Shown: in pieces, positions 1 through 8,130 of the stretch | Position numbering within the stretch: the first letter of the stretch is position 1 | Layout: each line of letters starts with the position of its first letter | Source of the DNA: an uncultured Christensenella sp. | Lineage (GTDB): Bacteria > Bacillota > Clostridia > Christensenellales > Pumilibacteraceae | DNA length: 64,000 nucleotides | Reading direction: 5' to 3' | Assembly (NCBI GenBank): GCA_949948895.1 | Contig: CATLHE010000004.1 | Span: forward strand, 78,958 to 142,957 | Made by a program: the position numbers and the translations under genes | The notes under the pieces: model-generated | Told to the model about the DNA's origin: nothing | The model's input: only the letters and a program-made list of their open reading frames with translations | Databases searched by the model: none

Positions 1-2
1 AC

Positions 3-1115
3 TACGACGTGGACAAGTACGCCGAGTTCAATCGCATGACGCAGTCGTACATAGACGCGCGGCAGATAACGCCCAACGAGTACAACGAGTACTATGCACT
101 CATGGAAAAGTACGAGCTCGAATGGCAGGCAATGGCGGTGATAGTCAATTACTGCGTCAAGCTCAAAGGCGGGAACGTTTCGCGGCAGTATATCCTCGCC
201 GTAGCGCGCAATCTCGCCGAGGACGGCTACCGCACTTTCGACGGCGTTACCGAACGGCTCGAAGAGTACGGCGTGTATTATAACGATATTTGCGAGATAC
301 TTTCCGCCATGGGCAAGAAACGCCCCGACCACGAGGCGATAGGCGTTTACAAAAAATGGCTCAAAGAATACAAGTTCGATAAGTCGGTCATAGCGTTTGT
401 CGCGGGCACTATCAAGCACGGCGGTATAGCGTCGCTCGACGCCAAGCTGACGGGCTACAAAGACCTCGGGCTTTTCACGTGCGAGCGCATAACGGAATAC
501 GAGACGGAGCGTAAAGCGCTTCTCACGCTCGCCAAAAACGTCAATCGCGCGCTCGGCGTGTACTACGAAAACGTAGAGCCCGAGATATCGCTTTACATAA
601 AGCCGTGGCTCGCGCTCGGGTTCGACGACAAAGCGATACTAGCGCTCGCCGATCACTGCATGAAAAACAATCTCAAAACGCTGTCCGATCTCGACGCGGT
701 AGTGCGCGAGTTTTTTGCCGCCGCCGTCGTTACCGAGTCGGATATCCGCGCGCGCATAGACGGCGAAACGCGCTCGGATGCGGAGATAGAACGGCTCATG
801 CAGGAGCTCGGTTTGATCGGCGCGGTCAAGTCGACTTACCGCGCGTACTATTCGGTCTGGGCGTACAAGTACGCATTGCCCGCCGACGTTATATTTTTGG
901 CCGCGGAAAAAGCCAAGGGCACTGCCAGCCCGTTCGCGTACATGAACAGGATTCTCGTCGCGTGGCACGCCGCGGGCGTCAAGACCGTAGACGACGCCAA
1001 AGCGCAGTCTTCGGCAATCGCGGAGGTCGCGGCGACGGCGGGCGGCAAAGACCGCGCGGCAGTTACGGAACGGTACTCGGCGGAAGAGCTCGACGCGATT
1101 TTCAACGACGACTAA
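3..1115 (+). CDS. DnaD-domain replication initiation protein (5' partial)
   Basis: The reading frame is open to the left edge, so the N-terminus is probably missing; a GTG at 9 is only the first possible start inside the window. The visible 368 residues are helical, with two regions resembling DnaD/DnaB C-terminal domains. One lies around residues 185-250. The clearer one, around residues 280-345, has the family-like ending FAYMNRILVAWHAAGVKT. In Bacillota such proteins act with a helicase loader during primosome assembly at the origin. The next gene, 14 bases downstream, is exactly such a loader, which supports the call. Family membership is inferred from sequence pattern only. Confidence 0.8.
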   Translation, partial: YDVDKYAEFNRMTQSYIDARQITPNEYNEYYALMEKYELEWQAMAVIVNYCVKLKGGNVSRQYILAVARNLAEDGYRTFDGVTERLEEYGVYYNDICEILSAMGKKRPDHEAIGVYKKWLKEYKFDKSVIAFVAGTIKHGGIASLDAKLTGYKDLGLFTCERITEYETERKALLTLAKNVNRALGVYYENVEPEISLYIKPWLALGFDDKAILALADHCMKNNLKTLSDLDAVVREFFAAAVVTESDIRARIDGETRSDAEIERLMQELGLIGAVKSTYRAYYSVWAYKYALPADVIFLAAEKAKGTASPFAYMNRILVAWHAAGVKTVDDAKAQSSAIAEVAATAGGKDRAAVTERYSAEELDAIFNDD

Positions 1116-1129
1116 GGGGGCGAGGCGCA

Positions 1130-2047
1130 ATGAACGCTTACGACAGAGCGGTAAACGAAATAAAGAATCTGCGGCGCGAAGCGGAAGACCGCGGTCGGCT
1201 TATTTTTAAAGCCGCGCTCGATCGCGACGCGAAGCTCGCCGCGGCGTACAGGGCGTACATCGAGCAAATGCATTTGTTTGCGCGCGGACAGAAAAACGAG
1301 TTCAAAAAGGCGGAAGCCGCGCTCAAAAAAGCGATAGCCGACGCGGGGCTCAAGAGAGAACAGCTCGACCCGCCTCACGCTTGCAAGCTCTGCCGCGATA
1401 CCGGAAAGGTGGGCGGCGCGTACTGTTCTTGCGTTATAAGCCGCGTGATCAATTCCGACAGACACAACCTTACTCTCCCCTCTTACGATTTTGATAAGTG
1501 CAAAAGCACCGCGCCGAGCGACAAGCTCAAAAAGCGGTACGAGGAAGCTGAGGCGTATATAAATTCCTATCCCGACGGCAAGCCGTTTTTTGTGCTCTCG
1601 GGCACTGCCGGCACGGGCAAGACCGTGCTTGCGTCCGCTATCGCGTCCAAGCTGATGGCTCGCGGCGCGTCGGCGGTGACGGTGACCGCCGCGGGGTTTG
1701 TCAGGCGCGCGCTCGATTACCACACGCAGTTTTCCATACCCGATTATACGGACAGGTTCACGCCTATGCTCGACTGCGACGTTCTCGTGATAGACGATCT
1801 CGGGACAGAGAGCGTGCTCAAAAACGTGACAAACGAATATCTTTATATCGTTATCAACGAGAGATGGCAGGCGGGTAAGTATACCGTTATCACGACCAAC
1901 CTTACCGCGAGCGGGCTGCTCGGCAGGTACGGCGAAAGCATATTCTCTAGGATGTGCGACAAGTCGAAAGCGATAAGCAAGAAGCTTGACGGCGACAACG
2001 CGCGCTTGGGCATTAAGACCAAGACGGACAAGACCGACAAAACATAG
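1130..2047 (+). CDS. DnaI/DnaC-like AAA+ helicase loader
   Basis: 305 residues. The N-terminus is helical and charged. A cysteine cluster follows at residues 85-101 (CKLCRDTG, then CSC), typical of the zinc-binding linker in Bacillota DnaI/DnaC-like loaders. The AAA+ ATPase has Walker A GTAGTGKT at about residues 158-165 and Walker B DVLVIDDLG near 221-229. It should load the replicative helicase in an ATP-dependent way together with the DnaD-like protein encoded just upstream. The ATG at 1130 follows a purine-rich AAGGGGGCGAGG stretch. The frame stays open far upstream, but that part only overlaps the preceding gene and looks like out-of-frame translation. Helicase loading is inferred from the family. 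Confidence 0.88.
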   Translation: MNAYDRAVNEIKNLRREAEDRGRLIFKAALDRDAKLAAAYRAYIEQMHLFARGQKNEFKKAEAALKKAIADAGLKREQLDPPHACKLCRDTGKVGGAYCSCVISRVINSDRHNLTLPSYDFDKCKSTAPSDKLKKRYEEAEAYINSYPDGKPFFVLSGTAGTGKTVLASAIASKLMARGASAVTVTAAGFVRRALDYHTQFSIPDYTDRFTPMLDCDVLVIDDLGTESVLKNVTNEYLYIVINERWQAGKYTVITTNLTASGLLGRYGESIFSRMCDKSKAISKKLDGDNARLGIKTKTDKTDKT

Positions 2048-2060
2048 TCAGGAGGCGCAC

Positions 2061-2840
2061 ATGGATTTTACGGGCGTAAAAGACATTTCTATTTACGGAA
2101 CGGACTGCATAGTCGATATCTCGCGCGGCGACGACGCCGCGTTGAGGTTTGTTTCCGCCAAGGAGAAATACTTCGAACTCAATGTTGACGACAACGGCAT
2201 GTTTACCGTGCGCCAAAAGGACCGCAATCTTTTCTACAAGATCATTCTGCACAAGATCGAGTTTAAGCTGATACTGCCCAAGTGGTTCCGCGGCAAACTG
2301 CGGTTCCGTAATAAGAACGGCGGGCTGTACGTGAGCGGCGCGGACTTTGCCGACGTGGAGCTTTCCACCGATAACGGCAAGTTCGATCTCAAAGATATCA
2401 AGTGCGACAGTTTTCAGCTAAAAATGCGCAACGGCACGGTGCTCGCCAAAAACCTTAACGCCGCGAACGGCGCGGGGATCAAGTGCACCAACGGCAATAT
2501 CAAGATCGAGTCGGCGGTCACGTCGGCGCTTAATATCTCGTGCAATAACGCCGCTATGTCCATTATCGACGTGGAAGCCAAAAAGTTCGAGTGCACTACT
2601 TCGAACGGCGCGATCGACGCGAGCGGGATAGTTTCCGACGAGCTCAAGCTCGAAACGTCCAACGGCAAAATAACCGCCGCGCCGCTCGGCAAGCGCGACG
2701 ATTATAAGCTTTCGCTCGATACGCGCACGGGCGCGATAACCGTCGACGGCGTGGCGTACAAGAAGCTCGCTGACGTCGCGGGCATGAAAAAGCTGTTCGC
2801 CAAGACTGCCAATGGGGATATAGACGTCCGCTTCTTCTAG
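2061..2840 (+). CDS. DUF4097-type beta-helix protein
   Basis: 259 residues starting at ATG 2061, behind a strong AGGAGG ribosome-binding site at 2050-2055. From about residue 90 the protein is a series of short beta repeats rich in NG turns (NKNGG, TDNGK, MRNGT, CTNGN, TSNGA, TSNGK, TANGD). This is the pattern of the DUF4097 right-handed beta-helix family. No signal peptide or membrane helix is visible, so it appears cytoplasmic. It lies 13 bases after the helicase loader and is probably co-transcribed. The cellular role of the family is not established, and neighbourhood alone does not give one. Confidence 0.8.
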   Translation: MDFTGVKDISIYGTDCIVDISRGDDAALRFVSAKEKYFELNVDDNGMFTVRQKDRNLFYKIILHKIEFKLILPKWFRGKLRFRNKNGGLYVSGADFADVELSTDNGKFDLKDIKCDSFQLKMRNGTVLAKNLNAANGAGIKCTNGNIKIESAVTSALNISCNNAAMSIIDVEAKKFECTTSNGAIDASGIVSDELKLETSNGKITAAPLGKRDDYKLSLDTRTGAITVDGVAYKKLADVAGMKKLFAKTANGDIDVRFF

Positions 2841-2841
2841 C

Positions 2842-3293
2842 CCAAGCACAGCTTGGATTTTTGTCGTGTATTTGCGTATGCGATTTGTTTTACATTGCGC
2901 CCGAATAAGAGCGGAGCATATCATTTATTGTCATTCTGAGCCGCAGGCGAAGAATCTAGGCGATCCGCCGCATATCGTAAACGCCAAACCAATCGCAACC
3001 CATAAACTCTTTTAAATTATTCAGGTGTGATATAAAATCAACAGCCCCGCCCACACACGGCAGACGGCAAGCGTAAGGCTTGCGGGCTTGCGCCCTAGAT
3101 CATTCGGCTTCGCCTCAGGATGACAAGGGTCGATAGCGGGATATTCTGTTTTTTATTTATTCGGGTGTAACGCACAATTACCGATCTCGTTCACACACGA
3201 CATTCGCCAAGCCTTTGGCTTGTCATCCTGAGCGTTAGCGAAGGATCTAGGCGAACCGCCGCTTAGAGTAAACACCCGACCAAACGCGGTTGG
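2842..3293. repeat. Cluster of modular inverted-repeat elements
   Basis: This gene-free stretch opens with the palindromic end CCAAGCACAGCTTGG at 2842-2856, followed by a TGTCGTGTATTT...CGCCCGAATAA arm. It closes with a related end at 3280-3293. Inside are TCATTCTGAGCC...GAAGAATCTAGGCG modules in both orientations (about 2930-2975, 3085-3124 and 3219-3265) and inner TTATTCGGGTGTAAC boundaries. The same family recurs near 14.2, 21.0, 30.8 and 46.4 kb. No transposase is encoded, so it behaves like a non-autonomous, MITE-like family. Confidence 0.75.
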
Positions 3294-3391
3294 ATAATTA
3301 CAGATAGTTTATAAGACAGTATCTACTGTCTTTTTATCATTTATATATGTGCTAGGTTTGCTGTCGGCATGTCGTGCCGTGGCTCCGATTG

Positions 3392-3420
3392 ACATAATCC
3401 CAAAGCGCGCGGCATAAAAT
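3392..3420 (+). promoter_or_regulatory. Possible sigma-E-type promoter before yabP
   Basis: ACATAAT (3392-3398) and CATAAAAT (3413-3420) are 14 bases apart, close to the mother-cell sigma-E pattern (-10 CATACAAT). yabP is sigma-E dependent in Bacillus, which fits. Transcription would begin only a few bases before the ATG at 3429, where no ribosome-binding site is seen. Confidence 0.4.
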
Positions 3421-3428
3421 ATAGCGCT

Positions 3429-3713
3429 ATGAAAGAACAAAAAATCGAAAGCTCGACTGTCAAATTCACTTCGCACGCGATCGCGCTTACCGACCGCAAA
3501 AAGGCGACGCTCACGGGCGTGGGCAAAGTGGAAAGCTCCAACGCTACGGAGATAGTGCTTATCACCTGCCTCGGTCGGCTTGTCATCACGGGCGCGGAGC
3601 TCAAGATAGAACGATTCGATATGACCGTCGGCGACGTCGCCGTGACGGGGAATATCGACGCGCTCAAGTACGCCGTAGCCAAGCCGCCGCTCATTAAACG
3701 CATATTCAAATAA
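3429..3713 (+). CDS. yabP: Sporulation protein YabP
   Basis: 94 residues, the usual YabP length. The sequence follows the family pattern: N-terminal HAIALTDRKKATLTGVGKVES, a central TEIVLITCLGRLVITGAELK, and VGDVAVTGNIDALKYA near the C-terminus. YabP is a mother-cell protein linked to spore coat/cortex formation. It is followed four bases later by yabQ, the conserved pairing. No ribosome-binding site precedes the ATG, although a sigma-E-like promoter sits just upstream. This pair is the firmest evidence that the organism makes endospores. Confidence 0.88.
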   Translation: MKEQKIESSTVKFTSHAIALTDRKKATLTGVGKVESSNATEIVLITCLGRLVITGAELKIERFDMTVGDVAVTGNIDALKYAVAKPPLIKRIFK

Positions 3714-3717
3714 CGCC

Positions 3718-3987
3718 GTGATCGAGATATATTCGTTTATATTTTCGCTCGGGCTGGGTATTGTCGCAAGGCTTTTGTACCTCGGCGCGAGCGCGCTCGC
3801 TAAGCGCACGGATTTCCTGCCCGTTACCGTGGTTTTGGACATGCTTGTCGCGCTTGTCGTGGGCGGCGCGTTTATCGCGTACATAATCTTCTCCGCCGCC
3901 GAGCTCGCGCCGTACATGTTTGCCGCGCTCGGAAGCGGTTACGTCGTCACGCTCGCTTTGACCAAGCGCAAACATAAAAATGCTTGA
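3718..3987 (+). CDS. yabQ: Spore cortex protein YabQ
   Basis: 89 residues from a GTG start, four bases after the yabP stop. The protein is nearly all membrane: hydrophobic segments at about residues 3-24, 36-59 and 65-82, ending in a short basic tail. Position after yabP, size and topology match YabQ, a membrane protein of the forespore envelope needed for cortex synthesis in Bacillus. It is shorter than Bacillus YabQ, as in many Clostridia. The lack of a ribosome-binding site and the tight spacing suggest translation coupled to yabP. Confidence 0.75.
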   Translation: MIEIYSFIFSLGLGIVARLLYLGASALAKRTDFLPVTVVLDMLVALVVGGAFIAYIIFSAAELAPYMFAALGSGYVVTLALTKRKHKNA

Positions 3988-4023
3988 TATAATCGGCGTT
4001 TATATACCGCCGTTAAGTCATGC

Positions 4024-4086
4024 AAAAAGGGCGTTTTGATAGCGCCCTTATATGCCTTTTGGTCGAAGTGGCGAGAATGCCGCGGA
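4024..4086 (-). repeat. Duplicated tRNA-Pro 3' end plus terminator, copy 1
   Basis: 4060-4076 equals the last 17 bases of tRNA-Pro(AGG), including CCA (minus strand). It is followed downstream on that strand by a GGGCGTT..AGCGCCC hairpin and T-run at 4024-4049. The whole 63 bases recur at 4259-4321 with almost no change. Only the tRNA 3' end is present, so it is a remnant and not a working tRNA. Confidence 0.8.
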
Positions 4087-4117
4087 CATGCTACAACCTT
4101 TGCGCTTCGCGCAAAGC

Positions 4118-4140
4118 AAAAAACCGCCTTTCGGCGGCTT
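4118..4140 (-). terminator. Second copy of the tRNA-Pro terminator hairpin
   Basis: AACCGCC..GGCGG hairpin with a T-run on the minus strand. It is nearly identical to the terminator directly behind the intact tRNA-Pro (4473-4495), so the terminator was duplicated along with neighbouring sequence. Confidence 0.6.
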
Positions 4141-4258
4141 ACTTTTAATATGACAAAAATTCTGTCATCCAAAAGGCAGAGAAGTCCGGATTGGGCACTT
4201 TTAAGTGCGAGCGCGACGGGAGTTTACACAGACGTAAATGACCGAGCGCGAGTCACGC

Positions 4259-4321
4259 AAAAAGGGCGCTTTGATAGCGCCCTTATATGCCTTTTGGTCG
4301 AAGTGGCGAGAATGCCGCGGA
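4259..4321 (-). repeat. Duplicated tRNA-Pro 3' end plus terminator, copy 2
   Basis: A second remnant of the tRNA-Pro 3' end (4295-4311), with a perfect 9-bp terminator stem AAGGGCGCT/AGCGCCCTT at 4259-4284. On the side where the rest of the tRNA should be, it is joined to the 54-bp module at 4313-4366. Confidence 0.8.
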
Positions 4322-4366
4322 TTCGCGGCGACCTTTGCGCTTCGCGCAAGCGGTTAGCGAACTGCG
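4313..4366 (-). repeat. 54-bp module abutting a tRNA-Pro 3' end
   Basis: On the minus strand this module ends in the perfect hairpin GCCGCG-AATC-CGCGGC and then runs straight into the tRNA-Pro 3' end remnant. The same 54 bases, with one mismatch, are at 62340-62393, joined there to the 3' end of a serine tRNA instead. The shared module is therefore independent of the tRNA identity. Confidence 0.8.
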
Positions 4367-4472
4367 CGCTAATTCCTTTTCAATATTTATTTATTTGATT
4401 TTCTTTTTTTGCTTTCCGCGTCTCGAGCTTTTTTTTTGGCGCGCTCTCGTCTCGGAACACTTCGCTCAAAGC

Positions 4473-4495
4473 AAAAAACCGCCTTTCGGCGGTTC
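4473..4495 (-). terminator. Terminator of tRNA-Pro
   Basis: AACCGCC-GAAA-GGCGGTT stem-loop followed by TTTTTT on the minus strand, starting seven bases after the tRNA CCA. Confidence 0.8.
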
Positions 4496-4501
4496 TTGCT
4501 T

Positions 4502-4577
4502 TGGTCGAAGTGGCGAGACTCGAACTCGCGGCCTCATGGTCCCTAACCATGCGCGCTACCAACTGCGCTACACCTCG
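4502..4577 (-). tRNA. tRNA-Pro (anticodon AGG)
   Basis: 76 bases fold as a complete cloverleaf. The acceptor stem CGAGGTG pairs with CACTTCG (one G-U), the D-stem is GCGC/GCGC, the anticodon stem CATGG/CCATG has loop TTAGGGA (anticodon AGG, G37 as usual for proline), and the T-stem is GCGAG/CTCGC. A and encoded CCA end it. AGG is an uncommon proline anticodon in bacteria, where UGG is the rule. Two further copies of its 3' end lie downstream. Confidence 0.95.
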
Positions 4578-4591
4578 TGAGATTGCGTCTT

Positions 4592-4620
4592 ATTATAACA
4601 CCGTATTTTTTGTTTGTCAA
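4592..4620 (-). promoter_or_regulatory. Consensus promoter of tRNA-Pro
   Basis: On the minus strand TTGACA (4620-4615) and TATAAT (4597-4592) are separated by exactly 17 bases, a perfect sigma-A promoter about 15 bases before the tRNA. Confidence 0.85.
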
Positions 4621-4811
4621 TCTTTTTCCTACTTCTTTTGTAAAAGAAGTGGACAAGAAAACTTTGAACATTTTACCTTTCATTCTTATCCATATTACCT
4701 CATTTAACAAATGCAACTTTCTACACAGCTTTGTAAAAGTAATCGGTAAGAAAACTTCGCGCGTTTGCCTTTCTTATCTTATCGCTTGTTTTTTAGTTTT
4801 TCGGCTTACCC

Positions 4812-5120
4812 TCACTCGCCGCGCCACTGATATATACTTAGATCCACCACCCCGCCGTCTGAGACCGCGACGCCCTCCTCGATCAGCATTTTTCTTTGCT
4901 CGTCGATACCGCCGAACGCGAATCCCGGCGCGAGCCTGCCCGATGCGTTTACCACGCGGTGGCAAGGCACGCTCCCGAAGTACGGGTTTACGTGCAAGGC
5001 GTTACCCACTGCGCGAGCTGCGCCTATATGCCCCGACATAAGTGCGATCTGCGCATAAGTCGCGACCTTGCCCTTCGGGATCTTTTTTACCGTTTCGTAT
5101 ACGCTCTCCGCAAAATCCAT
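4812..5120 (-). CDS. MGMT-family DNA alkyltransferase domain protein
   Basis: 102 residues, only the C-terminal DNA-binding/active-site half of an O6-alkylguanine-DNA alkyltransferase. It shows the helix-turn-helix region KIPKGKVATYAQIA, the arginine-finger region RAVGNAL and the active-site motif VPCHRVV. The cysteine is kept, unlike alkyltransferase-like (ATL) proteins, where it is replaced by tryptophan or alanine, so it may still remove alkyl groups. The short length resembles ATL proteins, which flag lesions for excision repair. It is the last gene of the minus-strand run, four bases after the DUF3737 gene. Confidence 0.85.
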   Translation of the reverse strand: MDFAESVYETVKKIPKGKVATYAQIALMSGHIGAARAVGNALHVNPYFGSVPCHRVVNASGRLAPGFAFGGIDEQRKMLIEEGVAVSDGGVVDLSIYQWRGE

Positions 5121-5124
5121 GCGC

Positions 5125-5991
5125 TTACCTCGTTTTGTCCGTTTTCAAAAGCGTCGGATCGATGAGCACCTTGCCTTTGGCTTTTTGCTCGTCGCGTATT
5201 ATCTCGCCGACTTCGGGCAGGATTATAACGCCCGAGTACGGGTTTTTGACGCTGTCGACGCGGCTTCTGATCGTCGCTTTTACATGCGATCTTTCAAAAG
5301 CGAGGTCGGTCGCTTTCATCGTGCAGTCGATAAGCTTTAAGTTCTTGCAATAGCAGAGCGGCTGAGTGCCGATGATCTCGCAATTGATAAAAGTCAGGTT
5401 CTCGCTGTACCAAGCTAAATACTCGCCTTTGACAACGCTGTTTTTTACCGTTATGTTTTTGCCGTGCCAAAACGCGTCCTTGGTATCGAGGTTGCAATGA
5501 TCGAGCTCCACGTTTTTCACGTACTGAAACGAATACTTGCCGCGAAAATCCAATCGCGTCGCTCTTATGTTTTCGGCGCGCATCAAAAAATACTCGCTCA
5601 CCGCCGTAGAGTCGCGGAAGTATATATCGCTTGCCGACCACCCGAACTCGGGCGAAACTATATCGCTCTCCTCAATTGACACGCCGCGGCACTCGCGCAC
5701 CGCTTTTATGCCGTGCAGCTTGCTTTTCTTGATGGATATATTATCGGTATACCACAGCGCGGCACGGCAGTTTTCGGTCATTTCGCAACCGTCGAGCAAG
5801 ACGCTGTCGTCATGCCACAGCGGATACCTTAGATCGAAAAAACAGTCTTTCGCTTCGACCGCTCCGCACTCTTTGAGCGCGCTCTCGCCGTCCTCTTCGC
5901 CCTCGAAACGGCAGTTTTCTATTCTGACTTCGTCGAGCCCGTACAGCGCGCGCTCTTCCCCGAACCTTTCGCCTTTGTATTCGTAACCCAC
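5125..5991 (-). CDS. DUF3737 beta-helix protein
   Basis: 288 residues made of repeated short beta strands (VRIENCRF, VEAKDCFFD, VLLDGCEMT, ISIKKSKL, VSIEESDIV, VELDHCNLD, ITVKNSVVK, LTFINCEII, LKLIDCTMK). This ladder is typical of a right-handed parallel beta-helix. Conserved pieces such as RAALWY, KDAFWHGKN and LAWYSENL match the DUF3737 family of gut Firmicutes. No signal peptide is seen. The gene starts directly after the stop of the upstream PH-like gene and is followed four bases later by the MGMT gene. Function is unknown; the fold suggests a carbohydrate-related or scaffold role, which is only a guess. Confidence 0.85.
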   Translation of the reverse strand: MGYEYKGERFGEERALYGLDEVRIENCRFEGEEDGESALKECGAVEAKDCFFDLRYPLWHDDSVLLDGCEMTENCRAALWYTDNISIKKSKLHGIKAVRECRGVSIEESDIVSPEFGWSASDIYFRDSTAVSEYFLMRAENIRATRLDFRGKYSFQYVKNVELDHCNLDTKDAFWHGKNITVKNSVVKGEYLAWYSENLTFINCEIIGTQPLCYCKNLKLIDCTMKATDLAFERSHVKATIRSRVDSVKNPYSGVIILPEVGEIIRDEQKAKGKVLIDPTLLKTDKTR

Positions 5992-6477
5992 TTAGTTCTC
6001 CTCTTGTTCTCTCGATTTTTCCGTTTGCTCTTTTATGAACTTGACGCCCGCCGTCGCGTCGAACAAATGCCGTACCCTGTATTTTTTGGTCCCGCTCTTC
6101 GGCGTTTTCGCCGTGACCGTGACTGTGCCCGTCATCAGGTCGCGCTCGAAAAACGGTATTTTATACTCGACTTTCGTTACGTCCGCAAACGATACGTACT
6201 TGCGCTTGTCTTTATTGATAATGACGAGCCGCGTATTAAAGACGATAAGCGTGCGCTCGTTATGCAACGACACGATAACGGATATCGCGCCCGCGCACGC
6301 TATCATTATTCCCGCGATAAGAGCAAGCACCCACGACAGCGCGATAAACCCCATAGCCGCGCCGATCAATACGACCGTTGCCGTTATTCGCGTAATTATC
6401 ATCACACGCCTATACGCGCGATAATTCGTGGCGTATTGGTATACGAGTTTCTCGTCCGTTTCGCGTTTTTCGTCCAT
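5992..6477 (-). CDS. Small membrane protein with PH-like domain
   Basis: 161 residues. Two adjacent hydrophobic helices (about residues 26-45 and 47-70) are followed by a cytoplasmic domain of beta strands (TLIVFNTRLVIINKDKRKYVSF, VTKVEYKIPF, TGTVTVTAKT) and a C-terminal helix. This is the layout of bacterial PH-domain (YdbT/bPH-like) membrane proteins. The ATG at 6477 is chosen over one six codons earlier because AAAGGAGAC lies just before it. It sits ten bases after the antiporter gene. The role is unknown. Confidence 0.7.
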   Translation of the reverse strand: MDEKRETDEKLVYQYATNYRAYRRVMIITRITATVVLIGAAMGFIALSWVLALIAGIMIACAGAISVIVSLHNERTLIVFNTRLVIINKDKRKYVSFADVTKVEYKIPFFERDLMTGTVTVTAKTPKSGTKKYRVRHLFDATAGVKFIKEQTEKSREQEEN

Positions 6478-6487
6478 GTCGTCTCCT

Positions 6488-7492
6488 TTAAACAATGATT
6501 ATGCCCGTAGATATCAAAAGGAATATCACATACAGCAACGGCGTGACCGTGTTTAACGTTTCCACTCCCGCAAACAGCGCGCGGCTTTGCTTGGGTCGAT
6601 TTTTAAGGATCATCATGACAAGCGTTACGACCGCCGCCGCTACGCCGAGGATCAAAAGCCACTGCGATTCGGTGTTCAGCTCGTACACGCTCGTCGCGCC
6701 CGGCATAAACGCGAACATATCGGCTACAAACAGTATCATGAAGTTGAACACGTTTGAACCTATTATGTTGCCCGCCGCGGCGTTGAAGTTTTTGCGGTGG
6801 CACAGCGTGACCGAAGAAATGAGTTCGGGCAAGCTTGTAGCAACGCCCAAAAACAGCGCGCCCGCAAACGTTTTGCCCAAGTTGAGCTTGTCCGAAACGA
6901 TATCGGTAAGGTACGTCATGCAAATAGACAGCCCGATCAAAAATATCGCGCATACTACAAAGCGCACCGCCGCCTGTTTCAGCGTTATATTATCGTCCGC
7001 GCCGCCGCCCTCGCTCTCCGAGGTTTTGGGCGTCTTTTTTATAAACAGCACGTACAGCACGAGTATAAGCGGAGACACGACCGAGTACCAGCCTATCTGC
7101 AAATATCCGCCGAAGTACATAGCGGCGGCGGTCAGCGCATACATACCCAAAAGCACGCCTATCGCCGCATAGTAAAACTTGTTGAACTTGGCTTTTTTCA
7201 GTCCGCGCGCGAATATCAACAGCATGACGCCGAAAAATGCCAGATTAATAAGGTCGGAACCCAAAATGTTGCCTATCACGAGCGCGTTCTCTCTTACTAT
7301 CCACACCGCCGAAAGCGAAGTGAAAAGCTCGGGCAAGCTCGTTACCGCGGCTAGCATGACGCCGCCTATAAACGCGCCCGAAATACTGCTCTTGGAATCG
7401 ATAACGTCGACGTACTTGCCTATCTTTATCGACAGAAACACTACGCCGGCAACGACAGCGAGATAAGCTATGTATACGAACCAATCGGGCAT
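6488..7492 (-). CDS. Sodium/calcium exchanger family protein (YrbG-like)
   Basis: 334 residues, about ten membrane helices in two homologous halves. Each half carries the alpha-repeat motif of the CaCA superfamily: GGVMLAAVTSLPELFTS near residue 43 and LGVATSLPELISS near residue 215, followed by GNILGSDLINL and GNIIGSNVFNF. The acidic residue in each SLPE motif binds the cation. A charged cytoplasmic loop (about residues 153-170) joins the halves. It should exchange calcium or another cation against sodium or protons. Its start overlaps the stop of the radical SAM gene by one base, so the two are co-translated. Confidence 0.9.
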   Translation of the reverse strand: MPDWFVYIAYLAVVAGVVFLSIKIGKYVDVIDSKSSISGAFIGGVMLAAVTSLPELFTSLSAVWIVRENALVIGNILGSDLINLAFFGVMLLIFARGLKKAKFNKFYYAAIGVLLGMYALTAAAMYFGGYLQIGWYSVVSPLILVLYVLFIKKTPKTSESEGGGADDNITLKQAAVRFVVCAIFLIGLSICMTYLTDIVSDKLNLGKTFAGALFLGVATSLPELISSVTLCHRKNFNAAAGNIIGSNVFNFMILFVADMFAFMPGATSVYELNTESQWLLILGVAAAVVTLVMMILKNRPKQSRALFAGVETLNTVTPLLYVIFLLISTGIIIV

Positions 7493-8130
7493 CAGTTGTT
7501 TTCCTCCGTCGTGATACGGTCGTTATAATTATCGGAAACATACTCGCGCACTCTGAGCGGCACGCCGAGACTTTTCGCAAGCGCGCGGCACTTTTCCACC
7601 GCCGCCGCGCCTATAACGTCCACGACGCTGACCGTCGTGTCTATCCCCGCTTTTTTACAGTCCGATACAAACTCCAAGACCGCGCCGAACGCGCGTTCGC
7701 CGTAGCGCGAGTTTGTGACGGCGGTGTAATTTTTTGCGTCGCAATGATTGAGCGATACCGATACTTTATCTATGCACGGCGCGAGCTCGGGCGCTATATT
7801 CCGCCCCGCCGAAAGACTGCCGAGACCGTTGGTGTTCAGCCTTGTGGTAAGTCCCATGCTCTTGACCCTTTTGGCGCACTCGCACAATACGCCGAGCGCT
7901 TCCGTCGGCTCGCCGAACCCGCAAAACACGACTTCGCGCGTCGTATGCCGCTCTTCGAGCGCGGCGTACATTTTTATCACCTCGTCCGCCGTCGCGTCTC
8001 TGTCGAGCCGCAAGTTCACGCCCGCCACGCCGTCGCCCGTATTACGTATGCAAAATCCGCATGCGTTTTGGCAGCGGTTGGTGAGATTCACGTAAGCCGT
8101 GCCGTCGAGAATGTAAACAAAATTGTTCAT
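7492..8130 (-). CDS. TatD-associated radical SAM protein
   Basis: 212 residues. The N-terminus has the radical SAM cluster motif CQNACGFC (CxxxCxxC, about residues 20-27), preceded by AYVNLTNR. GFGEPTE and RLNTNGLG follow, typical of SAM-binding and barrel strands. The short length and the position directly behind tatD (4-base overlap) match the family known as TatD-linked radical SAM proteins, whose substrate is not known. The conserved linkage points to a joint function with the TatD nuclease, which remains an inference. Confidence 0.88.
   Translation of the reverse strand: MNNFVYILDGTAYVNLTNRCQNACGFCIRNTGDGVAGVNLRLDRDATADEVIKMYAALEERHTTREVVFCGFGEPTEALGVLCECAKRVKSMGLTTRLNTNGLGSLSAGRNIAPELAPCIDKVSVSLNHCDAKNYTAVTNSRYGERAFGAVLEFVSDCKKAGIDTTVSVVDVIGAAAVEKCRALAKSLGVPLRVREYVSDNYNDRITTEENN

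Noticed and set aside
605..1129. In-frame extension of the helicase loader upstream of 1130
   Set aside because: It overlaps the DnaD-like gene in another frame and is arginine-rich out-of-frame translation; a good start exists at 1130.
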